From NCBI RefSeq assembly GCF_003984625.1, contig NZ_RWKH01000005.1, forward strand, positions 62,001 through 126,000: 64,000 bases of DNA. Reading direction: 5' to 3'. Below are positions 33,459 to 42,115 of this stretch, piece after piece. This DNA comes from Variovorax sp. DXTD-1 (lineage in GTDB: Bacteria > Pseudomonadota > Gammaproteobacteria > Burkholderiales > Burkholderiaceae_C). The translations under genes and the position numbers were made by a program. Under the pieces are notes generated by a model, which was not told the DNA's origin, searched no databases, and saw only the letters and a list, made by a program, of their open reading frames with translations. Positions within the stretch are counted from its first letter, which is position 1. Each line of letters opens with the position of its first letter.

Positions 33459-34016
33459 TTACTTCGTCACGTCGACCGCGCCCGAGCCCTTGGCCTTGCC
33501 GCTCGCCTTCGCGCCCACGCCGGCGCCCGAAGGCTTCACGGCCCCGCCGGCCGAACCCACCGCACCTGTCGCGCTGTTCAGCGTGCCGCCGACCGTGTTG
33601 GTCACCCCGCCGGCTGCATTGGTTGGGCCGCCCACCGCGCCGGTGGCACCACTCACGGCCCCGGTGGCACCACTCACGGCCCCGGTGGCACCGCCTACCG
33701 TGTTCGTTGCGTTACCTACGGCACCCGTTGCCCCGCCGACCACGCCTCCGAGCGTATTGCCCAGGCCGCCCGCTGCGCCGCTGGTGCCACCGCCGGCATT
33801 GCCGCTGGCAGAGGTGCCCGCCGTTGCGGCCGTTCCCGCACCTGCACCTGCACTGCCCTGGGCCGGTGCGGTCTTCACCGCGCCCGACGTGTTGACATCG
33901 GCATTCACGCCTACACCGACTCCAACGCCTTGTGCCTGTGCAAAACCGCTCAGTGCGAGCAGGCTTGCGAGCAAGGCGCCGACGACGATGGACTTGTATT
34001 GTTGTTGCTGCTTCAT
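33459..34016 (-). CDS. Gly/Ala-rich exported repeat protein
   Basis: 185 residues with a signal peptide (MKQQQQYKS, hydrophobic core, cleavage after AQAQ). The mature protein is almost entirely G, A, T, V, S and N, with seven-residue repeats of the type GATGAVS in the middle and VGGTLN/VGSAGGAV variants around. The C-terminus is basic (GKAKGSGAVDVTK). The DNA has a 21-base tandem repeat at 33640-33690 that codes for three of the units. No domain recognised; a surface, matrix or periplasmic filler protein is possible. The stop faces the box-operon terminator. Confidence 0.75.
   Translation of the reverse strand: MKQQQQYKSIVVGALLASLLALSGFAQAQGVGVGVGVNADVNTSGAVKTAPAQGSAGAGAGTAATAGTSASGNAGGGTSGAAGGLGNTLGGVVGGATGAVGNATNTVGGATGAVSGATGAVSGATGAVGGPTNAAGGVTNTVGGTLNSATGAVGSAGGAVKPSGAGVGAKASGKAKGSGAVDVTK
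33640..33695. repeat. 21-base tandem repeat inside the Gly/Ala-rich gene
   Basis: CCGGTGGCACCACTCACGGC(C) occurs twice exactly and once more in part, each 21 bases (seven codons) long, so a change in copy number keeps the frame. It encodes the repeated ATGAVSG unit on the minus strand. Confidence 0.85.
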
Positions 34017-34250
34017 AGGTAACTTTTCCTTTCGATTGAATGGTCGGATGACCAGAACCGGCTTTGGGCCAGTTCGGTCGCTACCGTGACCACACCCGCA
34101 TATGTCGCCGTGTGCGAAGCAGTCGCTCACTTGCGTGGGATGCCTCCGTCAGCGGAAAAGGGGGCTCGCGCGTTAACCCGCCGCGTTCCGCCGCAGATTC
34201 ACAACCGTTCGATCCGTAGGGGCAAATCGCATTCCTCTCGGCATGCTTCA

Positions 34251-34279
34251 TTTCATGCAACTAATAATGTTGCATGAAA
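34251..34279. promoter_or_regulatory. 11+11 inverted repeat over the start of the Rrf2 gene
   Basis: TTTCATGCAAC-TAATAAT-GTTGCATGAAA, a perfect inverted repeat with a 7-base spacer. The right half contains the ATG of the Rrf2 gene at 34274. Its size and A/T spacer fit an operator for a dimeric winged-HTH repressor, so autoregulation is likely; when bound, it would also block ribosome access to the start. Confidence 0.75.
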
Positions 34280-34735
34280 CGAGACAGCAAGCTTTCCGCA
34301 GTTCTCCACGTGCTGCTGCACATGGCCGAGACCGACGGGCCCGTCACCTCCGAATCGCTGGCGGTGGCCATGAACACCAACCCGGTCGTGGTGCGGCGGG
34401 TCATGTCGGGCCTGCGCCAGGCCGGCTTCGTGAGCTCGGCCAAGGGCCATGGCGGCGGGTGGGTGCTGTCGTGCTCGCTGGCGGCGGTCACGTTGGGCGA
34501 CATTCACAACGCGGTCGGCTCGCCCGCGCTGCTGGCCATGGGCAACCGCACCGAAAGCCCCGGCTGCGTGGTCGAGCAGGCCGTGAACGCCGCGCTCGAT
34601 GGCGCCTGCCAGGAAGCCGAGGCCTTGCTGCTCAAGCGATTCAACAGCATCACGCTGGCCGATCTGTCGAAAGACTTTCATCGCCGCATGACGGGCGGCG
34701 GCTTCACTCACAAGGACATTGAACATGCGCTATGA
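34274..34735 (+). CDS. Rrf2-family transcriptional regulator
   Basis: 153 residues. Winged HTH of the Rrf2 type at the N-terminus ([51 protein letters not shown]). It has Cys67, Cys98 and Cys112; the close cluster of three Cys used by IscR/NsrR to hold an Fe-S centre is absent, so it is more like the thiol-sensing YwnA/HypR side of the family, with Cys98 and Cys112 as candidate redox pair. The stop overlaps the next gene, a flavin oxidoreductase with CxxC, which it probably controls. Confidence 0.88.
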   Translation: MKRDSKLSAVLHVLLHMAETDGPVTSESLAVAMNTNPVVVRRVMSGLRQAGFVSSAKGHGGGWVLSCSLAAVTLGDIHNAVGSPALLAMGNRTESPGCVVEQAVNAALDGACQEAEALLLKRFNSITLADLSKDFHRRMTGGGFTHKDIEHAL

Positions 34736-35627
34736 CGCTCTAGTCGTGGGCGGCAGCTTTGCCGGCCTTTCCGCTGCGATGCAGCTTGCCCGCGCGCGCA
34801 AGAAGGTGTGCGTGGTCGATGCCGGTGCGCCGCGCAACCGTTTCGCCGCCGCCTCGCACGGCTTTTTCGGCCAGGACGGCACACCGCCGCTGAAGATGAT
34901 TGCCGACGCGCGCGCCAAGGTGCTGGCGTATCCGAACGTCACCTTCATCGAAGGGAGCGTGGCGAGTGCACATGCCGATGGTTCAGGCGGATTCAGCGCG
35001 TCCCTGGAAGGCGGCCGGCAGCTATCGGCCGGCAAGATCGTTCTGGCGTTCGGCGTGCAGGACCGCTTTCCGGACATTGCCGGCGTGCGCGAGCGCTGGG
35101 GCACCAGCGTGCTGCACTGTCCCTATTGCCACGGCTATGAGTTCAGCGACAGGCAACTGGGCATCCTGCTCGAGAGCCCGCACGCGCCCGAGCATGCAAT
35201 GCTCATTGCCGAATGGGGGTCGGCCACGCTGTTCCTGAACGGCAACAACACGGTCGACGACGAGGTGCGCGCCAAGCTGCAGGCGCGCGGCGTGACCATT
35301 GAAACGGATCGCGTCGTGGCGCTCGAAGGGCCGGGGCAAGAGCTTTCGGCCGTGCGCCTCGAGGGCGGCCGCCTCGTGCCGCTCGACGCGCTGTTCCTGG
35401 CGCCCCGCACGCGACCGGGCAGCGCGTTGGCCGAACAACTGGGCTGCGCGTTCGACGACGGCCCATTCGGCCCGGTGATCCGCACCGACGCGATGAAGAT
35501 GACCACGGTGCCCGGCGTCTTTGCCGCGGGCGACGCCGCCATGCTCATGCACAACGCCACGCTGGCCTCCGCCGACGGCGTGATGGCGGGGGTGTCTCTG
35601 CACCGGTCGCTGGTGTTCGAAACCTGA
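34725..35627 (+). CDS. thioredoxin-reductase-like FAD/NAD(P) oxidoreductase
   Basis: 300 residues. FAD-binding N-terminus [20 protein letters not shown], a redox-active disulfide candidate in [12 protein letters not shown] (CxxC), and the second FAD motif [16 protein letters not shown]. This is the compact low-molecular-weight thioredoxin reductase-like layout, including members that oxidise small molecules to dithiols. AAGGA 8 bases before the ATG at 34725 supports that start over the TTG at 34719. It overlaps the Rrf2 gene by 11 bases and forms a two-gene operon with it. Confidence 0.85.
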   Translation: MRYDALVVGGSFAGLSAAMQLARARKKVCVVDAGAPRNRFAAASHGFFGQDGTPPLKMIADARAKVLAYPNVTFIEGSVASAHADGSGGFSASLEGGRQLSAGKIVLAFGVQDRFPDIAGVRERWGTSVLHCPYCHGYEFSDRQLGILLESPHAPEHAMLIAEWGSATLFLNGNNTVDDEVRAKLQARGVTIETDRVVALEGPGQELSAVRLEGGRLVPLDALFLAPRTRPGSALAEQLGCAFDDGPFGPVIRTDAMKMTTVPGVFAAGDAAMLMHNATLASADGVMAGVSLHRSLVFET

Positions 35628-35655
35628 CCCCGCCGAAACGGCCCCAAAATCCCTC

Positions 35656-35661
35656 TATAAT
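35656..35661 (+). promoter_or_regulatory. -10 element of the tRNA-Gly gene
   Basis: TATAAT exactly, 14 bases before the first base of the mature tRNA. No clear -35 was found at the ideal distance. Confidence 0.5.
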
Positions 35662-35675
35662 TCGACTCCTGAAAT

Positions 35676-35751
35676 GCGGGAATAGCTCAGTTGGTAGAGC
35701 GCAACCTTGCCAAGGTTGAGGTCGAGAGTTCGAGACTCTTTTCCCGCTCCA
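35676..35751 (+). tRNA. tRNA-Gly (GCC anticodon)
   Basis: 76 bases, a complete cloverleaf: acceptor stem GCGGGAA/TTCCCGC, D-loop with AGCTCAGTTGGTAGAGC, anticodon stem CAACC/GGTTG with loop TTGCCAA (anticodon GCC at 35709-35711), a variable loop, and a T-arm with GTTCGAG. The CCA end is encoded (35749-35751). It stands alone between the oxidoreductase and fahA. Confidence 0.97.
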
Positions 35752-35761
35752 CATTTCGTGC

Positions 35762-35788
35762 AAAAGGCCACCTCATCGGTGGCCTTTT
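35762..35788. terminator. bidirectional terminator of tRNA-Gly and fahA
   Basis: AAAAGGCCACC-TCATC-GGTGGCCTTTT, an 11-base stem with a T-run on each strand. It is 10 bases behind the tRNA and 21 bases past the stop of the leftward fahA gene. Confidence 0.85.
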
Positions 35789-35809
35789 CTTTTGGGCGCT
35801 GCAAAGTCT

Positions 35810-37132
35810 TCAGCCCCGTGCCGGCAGCACCGTCCCCCGGCTTTCGCCGAATCCGATGCGCGCATGCCCCGGCCTCTCGCACCAGCCGCGCAGCAGCACC
35901 GCATCGCCGTCTTCCAGAAAGCCGCGCTGCTCGCCGTTGGCCAGAGTGACCGGGCTTTGTGCGGCGCGCGTCAGTTCGATGATGGCGCCGGCCTCTCCGG
36001 GCCCCGGCCCCGAGATGGTTCCGCTGCCGAACAGGTCGCCCGGGTTCAGGGCGCAGCCGCCGACGGTGTGGTGCGCCACCATTTGCGCTACGCTCCAGTA
36101 CTGGTGCTTGAAGCTCGTGCGCGACAGGCGGGAGGGGCCGCTCCTGTCGCTCCGCGCCTTCTCGCTTTCGAGCCACACCTCGAGCCGGATGTCGATGGCG
36201 CCGCTTTCGCGGTTCGCTTCGCTTTCCAGATAGTCGAGCGGCTGGGGCTCGTTCGCGGGCCGCGTCCAGGCCTGGCGATACGGCGCCAGCGCCTCCATCG
36301 TCACGATCCACGGCGAGATGGTGGTCGCAAAGTTCTTCGCCAGAAAAGGCCCGAGCGGCGCCATTTCCCAGAACTGGATGTCGCGTGCTGACCAGTCGTT
36401 GAGCAGGCAGATGCCGAAGATGTGTTCTTCCGCATGCGCGAGCGGAATGGGCTCGCCCGCCGCATTGCCTTCGCCGATCCACACGCCGAGCTCGAGCTCG
36501 TAGTCGAGCCGCGCGCAGGCGTGGTACGTCGGCGCCTTGGCGCCCGGCGCCATCGTCTGTCCCATGGGGCGGTGAAAGCGCTGGCCGCTCACGCCGATGG
36601 TCGACACGCGCCCGTGGTACGCCGTGGGAATCCAGCGGAAGTTGGGCGTCACGTCCCCGTCGGGGTTCATCAGCCGGCTGATATTGAGCGCGTGGTCGAT
36701 GGAAGTGTAGAAGTCGGTGTAGTCGCCGATGCGCGCGGGAACCGTGTATTCGACCTCGGCTTGCGGCACCAGGCATTCGCGCACGGCGTTTCTCGTCACG
36801 ACCGGTGCGTCGCCCCGCAGCAATGCGAACACCGCGTGGCGCAGCGCCCGCCGTGCCGCGCCGCCGAGCGCGAAGAAGTCGTTGAGCGCCGGCAGCGCGG
36901 CGGCTCGGGCCGCATCGAGCGCGAGTCCGTCGAGCAGCTGGCGCGCCGAAAGCGCCGCCATGTCGAGCACCTGGTCGCCAATGGCGATGCCGCCGCGAAA
37001 CGGCTCCGGGCTGCCCGCACGGCGGAACACCGCATAGGGCAGGTTCTGGATCGGAAAGTCTGTTTCGGCGGCATTGGCCGTGTCGAGCCAGCTCCTGGCG
37101 CCGGCGTCATGTGTGTGGTTGAGCGCAATCAT
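35810..37132 (-). CDS. fahA: fumarylacetoacetase
   Basis: 440 residues. Splits fumarylacetoacetate into fumarate and acetoacetate, the last step of tyrosine/homogentisate breakdown. DYTDFYTSIDHALNISRLM (metal-binding Asp), PTAYHGRVSTIGVSGQ (catalytic His), LDYELELGVWIGEGN (metal-binding Glu pair), LLNDWSARDIQ (Asp) and TISPWIVTMEAL are all in order, and the length matches the full two-domain enzyme. The usual partner, homogentisate dioxygenase, is not in the window. It is the last gene of an operon with a cyclase-family hydrolase, an ABC importer and a TetR gene. Confidence 0.94.
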   Translation of the reverse strand: MIALNHTHDAGARSWLDTANAAETDFPIQNLPYAVFRRAGSPEPFRGGIAIGDQVLDMAALSARQLLDGLALDAARAAALPALNDFFALGGAARRALRHAVFALLRGDAPVVTRNAVRECLVPQAEVEYTVPARIGDYTDFYTSIDHALNISRLMNPDGDVTPNFRWIPTAYHGRVSTIGVSGQRFHRPMGQTMAPGAKAPTYHACARLDYELELGVWIGEGNAAGEPIPLAHAEEHIFGICLLNDWSARDIQFWEMAPLGPFLAKNFATTISPWIVTMEALAPYRQAWTRPANEPQPLDYLESEANRESGAIDIRLEVWLESEKARSDRSGPSRLSRTSFKHQYWSVAQMVAHHTVGGCALNPGDLFGSGTISGPGPGEAGAIIELTRAAQSPVTLANGEQRGFLEDGDAVLLRGWCERPGHARIGFGESRGTVLPARG

Positions 37133-37152
37133 TTTGTCTTGACGCCCCAGGC

Positions 37153-37959
37153 TCAAACCGATGCCATCAGCGCATCGTCGAAGATCGCGACCGCGCGTGT
37201 CCAGCCCGCGGATGCGCCGCGGATCTTGTGCGGAAAGCAGCTGATGAAAAATCCGGTGGGCGGCAGCACCTCCAGGTTGTGCAGCTTCTCGATGTGGCAG
37301 TAGCCGATGTCGCGGCCGGCCTTGTGGCCTTCCCAGATCAGCGAGGCGTCCTTCGTTTCGCCGTACTTCCTGGCGGTGTGCACAAAGGGCGCGTCCCAGC
37401 TCCATGCATCGGTGCCGGTCAGGCGCACGCCGCGCTCCAGCAGGTACATGGTGGCTTCGTAGCCCATGCCTGCGCCTGCCGAGACATAGTCGGGATTGCC
37501 GTAGCGCGAACCCGCGCGCGTGTTCACCACCACGATCTCCAGCGGGCTCAGCGTGTGGCCGATGCGCTTGAGCTCGGCTTCCACGTCGTCGGCCGTGACC
37601 ACGTAGCCATCTGCAAAGTGGCGAAAGTCGAGCTTCACGCCCGGCTGAAAGCACCATTCGAGCGGCACGTCGTGAATGGCGATGGCCGGCTTCTTCTCTC
37701 CCAGCGCCTTGTCCATCGTGGAGTGGAAGTGATAGGGCGCATCGAGGTGCGTGCCGTTGTGCGTGGAAAGCTGCACCAGCTCCACGGCCCAGCCTTCGCC
37801 GTCGGGCAGGTCTTCCTTCTTGAGACCCGGAAAGAAGGGCTCGATCTGCTCGTACGTTTGCTCGTGCGTGAAGTACTGGATCTTCGGCGCGAAGGCGGGC
37901 GGATCGGAGAGCACATCGTTCTCGAGAAAGATCGAAAGGTCGACAAACTTGCGTGGCAT
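37153..37959 (-). CDS. cyclase-family metal hydrolase (kynurenine formamidase-like fold)
   Basis: 268 residues. The family signature STHNGTHLDAPYHFHSTMD carries the HxxxD zinc motif (His and Asp); further conserved residues are in VVNTRAGSRYG and GVRLTGTDAWSWDAP. Members include arylformamidases, isatin hydrolases and polyketide cyclases, so the substrate is probably an amide- or lactam-bearing ring compound. It lies 20 bases before fahA and 44 bases behind an ABC permease, all leftward, so it likely acts on the imported compound. Isatin-hydrolase-like or arylformamidase action is a guess. Confidence 0.82.
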   Translation of the reverse strand: MPRKFVDLSIFLENDVLSDPPAFAPKIQYFTHEQTYEQIEPFFPGLKKEDLPDGEGWAVELVQLSTHNGTHLDAPYHFHSTMDKALGEKKPAIAIHDVPLEWCFQPGVKLDFRHFADGYVVTADDVEAELKRIGHTLSPLEIVVVNTRAGSRYGNPDYVSAGAGMGYEATMYLLERGVRLTGTDAWSWDAPFVHTARKYGETKDASLIWEGHKAGRDIGYCHIEKLHNLEVLPPTGFFISCFPHKIRGASAGWTRAVAIFDDALMASV

Positions 37960-38003
37960 GGCGGGGCTCCTTGCAGGGTATTGATGTTGGCGTGAAGGGT
38001 TCG

Positions 38004-38804
38004 TCAGGGCTGCTGCCAGCGCAGCAGCCGCTTCTCGGCAAAGGCCAGCAGCGCGTTGCTCACGAAGCCGATGAGCCCGAGCAGCACGATGCCGGCGAAA
38101 AGATCGCTGGCGCGAAACGCGCGCGCCGCGAGAAGAATGGCCTGGCCCAGGCCGCTTTGCGAAGCGATCATTTCGCCCACCACCGCAACGATGAGCGCAA
38201 TGGTCAGCGCGAGCCGCATGCCGGCCAGGATGTCGGGCATGGCATTGGGCAGGCCCATCTTCCAGACGAAGGCCGCGCGCGACATCTGCAGGCAGCGCGC
38301 CACTTCCGAAAGCCGCGGCTCCACGGCCGCAAAGCCGTGCACGGTGGCCAGCAGCACCGGCCACATCGCGCCGAAGGCCACCACGAACAGCACCATGCCG
38401 GGGTTCAGCCCGAAGATCGAAATGGCCAACGGCAGCAGCGCCGACGCGGGCAGGGGGCGAATGAATTCAAGCGTTGGCTGCACCCACGCGCGCACCGCGG
38501 GCGAAACGCCAATGGCTGCGCCCAGCAGCACGCCGAACAGAGAGGCCAGCAGCCAGCCTTGCACCATTCGGCCGACCGTCGCCTTCGTGAAGGCGAGCAA
38601 CTCTCCGTTGCCTCCGTTGCCGTTCGCGTCCGAGAGGTTGAGCCCTTCGAGTAGGCTCGCGAAGGTGGCTTGCGGTGTCGGCAGGAACACGCGGCTCACC
38701 CAGCCCGCGTTGCTTGCAACCCACCACAGTGCGATGAGCGCGCACAGCACGGCCAACGAGCCGAGCCATTCCGTGCCGATGCGGCGGCGGTTTTGTTCGC
38801 TCAT
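38004..38804 (-). CDS. ABC transporter permease (SsuC/TauC-like), second
   Basis: 266 residues, about six membrane segments. The permease coupling motif is in EVARCLQMSRAAFVWKMGLP followed by NAMPDILAGMRLALTIALI, which matches the EAA loop of SsuC/TauC-type permeases. Its ATG at 38804 overlaps the stop of the preceding permease (38801), so the two are translated together and probably form a heterodimer. Confidence 0.88.
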   Translation of the reverse strand: MSEQNRRRIGTEWLGSLAVLCALIALWWVASNAGWVSRVFLPTPQATFASLLEGLNLSDANGNGGNGELLAFTKATVGRMVQGWLLASLFGVLLGAAIGVSPAVRAWVQPTLEFIRPLPASALLPLAISIFGLNPGMVLFVVAFGAMWPVLLATVHGFAAVEPRLSEVARCLQMSRAAFVWKMGLPNAMPDILAGMRLALTIALIVAVVGEMIASQSGLGQAILLAARAFRASDLFAGIVLLGLIGFVSNALLAFAEKRLLRWQQP

Positions 38805-39571
38805 GGCAGCACCCCCATGCGCCGTGCCACCACGCGCTGCAGCAGCACCATGGCCGCATTGATCGCAAAGCCCACCACGCCGATCCAGCCCAGCCAGGCG
38901 AGCATCAGCGCAGGGTCGAAGCTCTGCTGCGCGATCATCATCGCGTAGCCCATGCCGTGCGGATTGGCCGCGATCTCCACCGTCACCGCCACCACCAGCG
39001 CCACCGCCACGCCGAGGCGGAGTGCGACGAACAGGCGCGGCACGATGGCCGGCAGCACGATCTTGAAGGCGCGCTCGCGCGGCGAGAGACCCAGCACGCG
39101 GCTCACTTCGAGCAGCCGGGGCTCGATCTGCTGCACCGCTGACTGCACCAGCACCAGGAGCGGCCAGAAGGTGGCGAACGCGACGATGGCCAGTTCCATG
39201 CGCACGCCGAAGCCGAAGGTCAGCATGGCGAGCGGAATCAGTGCGACCGAGGGCACCGGCCGCAGCACTTCGATGGAAAGCGAACCCAGCTGCGCCGCGC
39301 GGCGCGAGAGCCCGATCACCAGACCGAGTGCAATGCCGAGCACCGCGCCCACCAACAGGCCGAGCGCGGCCGTGCCCAGCGTGAAGCCCGTGGCCTGCCA
39401 CAGCGAGCCGTCGAGCGCCGCACCCATGAAGGCCTTGGCCGCGGCGCTCGGTGGCGCAAGCGCGTCGCTGCCCAATGCGGCCGCGCGGCGTGCGTACCAC
39501 TCGAACGCACCGACCAGTAGGGCCGGAAAGACCCATGGCCGCAGCCACCGAAAGATGCCGCGTTCAGTCAT
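38801..39571 (-). CDS. ABC transporter permease (SsuC/TauC-like), first
   Basis: 256 residues with about six membrane segments. The EAA-type loop is EVSRVLGLSPRERAFKIVLP followed by AIVPRLFVALRLGVAVALVV. It is paralogous to the permease downstream; two different permeases in one importer differ from the single SsuC of alkanesulfonate systems. Its start overlaps the end of the ATPase gene by 8 bases. Confidence 0.88.
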   Translation of the reverse strand: MTERGIFRWLRPWVFPALLVGAFEWYARRAAALGSDALAPPSAAAKAFMGAALDGSLWQATGFTLGTAALGLLVGAVLGIALGLVIGLSRRAAQLGSLSIEVLRPVPSVALIPLAMLTFGFGVRMELAIVAFATFWPLLVLVQSAVQQIEPRLLEVSRVLGLSPRERAFKIVLPAIVPRLFVALRLGVAVALVVAVTVEIAANPHGMGYAMMIAQQSFDPALMLAWLGWIGVVGFAINAAMVLLQRVVARRMGVLP

Positions 39572-40346
39572 GGCCCTGCTCGATGAAGGCGAACAACTCG
39601 CGGCGCAGCCGCAGATACTCCGGATGCTCCTTGGTCGTGAGCTGGTCGCGCGGACGCGGAATCTTCACGTCGATCATCCGCGCGAGGCTCGGCCGCCCCG
39701 GCCCGGGGTTGGCCTGCAGCGCGATCACGCGGTCGCCCAGATAAATGGCTTCTTCCAGGTCGTGCGTGACGAACAGCACCGTCAGCCCGTCGTCGCGCAC
39801 CAGCCGCGCGAGCTCGTCCTGCAGGCTCTGGCGCGTGAGCGCATCGAGCGCGCCGAAGGGCTCGTCCATCATCATGAGTTCGGGCTTTTGCGCCAAGCAG
39901 CGGGCAATCTGCGCGCGCTGCTGCATGCCGCCCGAAAGCTGCACCGGAAACTTCTGCGCGTGCTTTGCAAGGCCCACCTTGCCGAGCACGTCGGCAATGC
40001 GCGGCGCACGCTCGGCCGCGGGCACACCGGCGGCCTCGAGCGCCAGGCTCACGTTGCCTTCCACCGTGCGCCAGGGCAGCAGGGCACGGCCATAGTCCTG
40101 GAACACGAAGGCCACTTCGCGCGAAGGCTCCGTCATCTTCACGCCGTTGCGCCGCACTTCTCCGGCACTGGCGGTGACAAGGCCGCTGGCCGCGCGCAGC
40201 AGCGTGGTCTTGCCGCAGCCGCTCGGGCCGACGATGCAGACGAACTCGCCGCGCGCCACGTCGAACGAAGTGGGCGACAGGATCTCGCGCCCGCCGAGCC
40301 GGATCGCGACGCCGTCGAAGCGAAGAAAGTCGGCGGCAGCGTTCAC
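39564..40346 (-). CDS. ABC transporter ATPase (SsuB/TauB-like)
   Basis: 260 residues. Walker A GPSGCGKTT, the signature LSGGMQQRAQIARCL, Walker B LMMMDEPFGALDAL and the switch His in VTHDLEEAIYLGD are all intact. No ATG fits: the best start is a GTG at 40346 that overlaps the stop of the binding-protein gene (GTGA), giving VNAAADFLRFDG. It powers the importer with the two permeases. Confidence 0.88.
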   Translation of the reverse strand: MNAAADFLRFDGVAIRLGGREILSPTSFDVARGEFVCIVGPSGCGKTTLLRAASGLVTASAGEVRRNGVKMTEPSREVAFVFQDYGRALLPWRTVEGNVSLALEAAGVPAAERAPRIADVLGKVGLAKHAQKFPVQLSGGMQQRAQIARCLAQKPELMMMDEPFGALDALTRQSLQDELARLVRDDGLTVLFVTHDLEEAIYLGDRVIALQANPGPGRPSLARMIDVKIPRPRDQLTTKEHPEYLRLRRELFAFIEQGHD

Positions 40347-41287
40347 TTGGCAATCAGCTTCGCAACGTCGATGGAGGTCTTCAGCATGTCCTGGTCCTTC
40401 ATCAGGCCGACCCAGTAGCCCAGCTGCTTCTCGTTCACCGTGGCGCCCGGTGGCGAAATCTGGATCTTTGCGAGCACCTCGGGCGGCAGCTTGATGTACT
40501 TGCCAATGGCCACGCGCACCTTGGCGTCGTTCTTCGGCTGCTGCATGAAGGCCGCGGCCTCGACCAGCGATTCGCGGAACGCGCGCGCGGCGACCGGGTT
40601 CTTTGCCACCCACTCGCGCTTGGCCGCATGCACGATGGTCTGGTTGTTCTCCGGCAGGAAGGTGGAGTAGTACGAAGCCACGTAGCCCGCGCCGCTCTCG
40701 GTGATGCGGCTCATGAACGGGTCGGCCGACACCACCGCATCGACCGAGCCGCCGCGCAGCAGGTCGGCATGCTGCGGAAACGATGCCTCGACGAAGTTGA
40801 CCTTGCGGTAGTCCACGCCGCTGTCCTTGAGCCAGGCGCGAAAGGTCACGTGCAGGAACGCGCCGAGCCCGGGCACGCCGATCTTCTTGCCCACGCAATC
40901 CTGCGGGTTCTTGATGCCCGAGCCCGCGCGTGCCACCAGGCCAAAGCCGGTGATCGTCTTCGACGTGAGCCCGCCGCCCGCAACCAGGACAAGGTCGAGC
41001 CCGCCATCCACCGCCTGCAGGAACACCGAGGGCGTGGGCCCGCCGATCTGCAGCGAGTCGGACTGCAGCGCCGCGGGAATGGTGGAGTTGAGCGGAATGA
41101 ACTTGAGCTCCACCTCGAGGTTGCGCTTCTTGAAGTAGCCCTCTTCGGCGGCCACGAAGACGGAGGCGAAGTCCGACACGGCCGTGTAGCCGAACACGAT
41201 CTTCGGGTTCGATTGCGCGCGCGATGGCAGGGCCGCGGCGGCCGATGCGGCGCCCAGCACCGACAGCAGGGTGCGTCGTTTCATCAT
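40343..41287 (-). CDS. ABC transporter substrate-binding protein (NMT1/SsuA-like)
   Basis: 314 residues with a signal peptide (MMKRRTLLSVLGAASAAAAL, cleavage after SRAQ). The NMT1/THI5-like fold is shown by IVFGYTAVSDFASVFVAAEE, GGPTPSVFLQAVDGGLDLVL, CVGKKIGVPGLGAFLHV and VDAVVSADPFMSRI. Relatives bind sulfonates, pyrimidine precursors or aromatic acids. Neighbouring cyclase-hydrolase and fumarylacetoacetase genes suggest a ring compound. It overlaps the tetR stop (ATGA) and the ATPase GTG. Confidence 0.88.
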   Translation of the reverse strand: MMKRRTLLSVLGAASAAAALPSRAQSNPKIVFGYTAVSDFASVFVAAEEGYFKKRNLEVELKFIPLNSTIPAALQSDSLQIGGPTPSVFLQAVDGGLDLVLVAGGGLTSKTITGFGLVARAGSGIKNPQDCVGKKIGVPGLGAFLHVTFRAWLKDSGVDYRKVNFVEASFPQHADLLRGGSVDAVVSADPFMSRITESGAGYVASYYSTFLPENNQTIVHAAKREWVAKNPVAARAFRESLVEAAAFMQQPKNDAKVRVAIGKYIKLPPEVLAKIQISPPGATVNEKQLGYWVGLMKDQDMLKTSIDVAKLIAK

Positions 41288-42015
41288 GTCTTTTGTCTCC
41301 TGGGAGTGGTGGTTTTCTTTGGCGGGGCCTTCGGGCGCGGCAGCGCGGCACGCAGCCCGCCGACGATGAAGTTCACGAGCATTGGCGTGGCCGCCGGATC
41401 GCTGCGCACGTTCTCGCCGTGCGACAGCCGTTCGATGCGGCTGTCGTTCAGGTGATGCAGCAGGGCGCCCAGCGCAAACTGGTAGGCCCACGCCACCTGC
41501 CCGCGCGTGGCGTGCGGCATGGCGAGGTGCAGTGCGTCGATGTACGCCTCGGCCAGTGGATCGAAGTAGCCGCGCAGCACGCGGTCGGCTTCTTCGGTGG
41601 CGTGGTAGAGCTCGCGCGCCACCAGCAGCGCGTAGTACTCGCCCTCGGCACTGGCGCGCAGCGCAAGCACGGGGCCGGTGAAGGCTTCGATGATGCGCGG
41701 CAGCGTGCGCAGATCCGCCGGGTCGATGTGCACCGCCTTGAGGCCCGCCAGACGCTCATCGATGCTATGGCTCCAATGCTCGAAGATCGCGTGGAAGAGC
41801 TCGTGCTTCGGGCCGTAGTAGTAGCCCACCAGGGCCAGCGGCACGCCCGCCTCTTCGGCAATCTGGCGGATCGTGACCGCGTGATAGCCGTGCTGTGCAA
41901 AAAGCTTTTCGGCCGCCAGCAGGATGGCCTGCCGCCGGTCGGGCCGGGTGGCTTCGGCCACGGTGGCCGCAGCCCGGTGGGCGCTTCGTTTGGCGGGCGG
42001 GGTCCGGGTGTTCAT
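41284..42015 (-). CDS. TetR-family regulator of the importer/fahA operon
   Basis: 243 residues. The HTH (QAILLAAEKLFAQHGYHAVT, IRQIAEEAGVPLALVGYYYG) is of the TetR type; the C-terminal half is alpha-helical and matches the TetR_C group that keeps a long effector pocket. It is the first gene of the leftward operon and is divergent from the acetoacetyl-CoA synthetase, with two operator-like sites between. The N-terminal 25 residues are basic and low-complexity. The ATG at 42015 was chosen because the further upstream ATG lies within the operator sites. Confidence 0.85.
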   Translation of the reverse strand: MNTRTPPAKRSAHRAAATVAEATRPDRRQAILLAAEKLFAQHGYHAVTIRQIAEEAGVPLALVGYYYGPKHELFHAIFEHWSHSIDERLAGLKAVHIDPADLRTLPRIIEAFTGPVLALRASAEGEYYALLVARELYHATEEADRVLRGYFDPLAEAYIDALHLAMPHATRGQVAWAYQFALGALLHHLNDSRIERLSHGENVRSDPAATPMLVNFIVGGLRAALPRPKAPPKKTTTPRRQKT

Positions 42016-42023
42016 CGGGCGTA

Positions 42024-42060
42024 TTGAACGTCTGTACAAAACTATTGAACACACGTACAA
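42024..42060. promoter_or_regulatory. two TTGAAC-N4-GTACAA sites between tetR and the acetoacetyl-CoA synthetase
   Basis: TTGAAC-GTCT-GTACAA at 42024-42039 and TTGAAC-ACAC-GTACAA at 42045-42060. Each is an inverted repeat with one mismatch; the two are 21 bases apart, two helical turns, and are direct repeats of each other. This is a strong candidate for TetR operators acting on both divergent transcripts. Confidence 0.72.
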
Positions 42061-42115
42061 ACCCTGAGGTCAACCCCGATTGAGCGGCGTGGGATGCGGC
42101 ATTACGCTCGATGCC

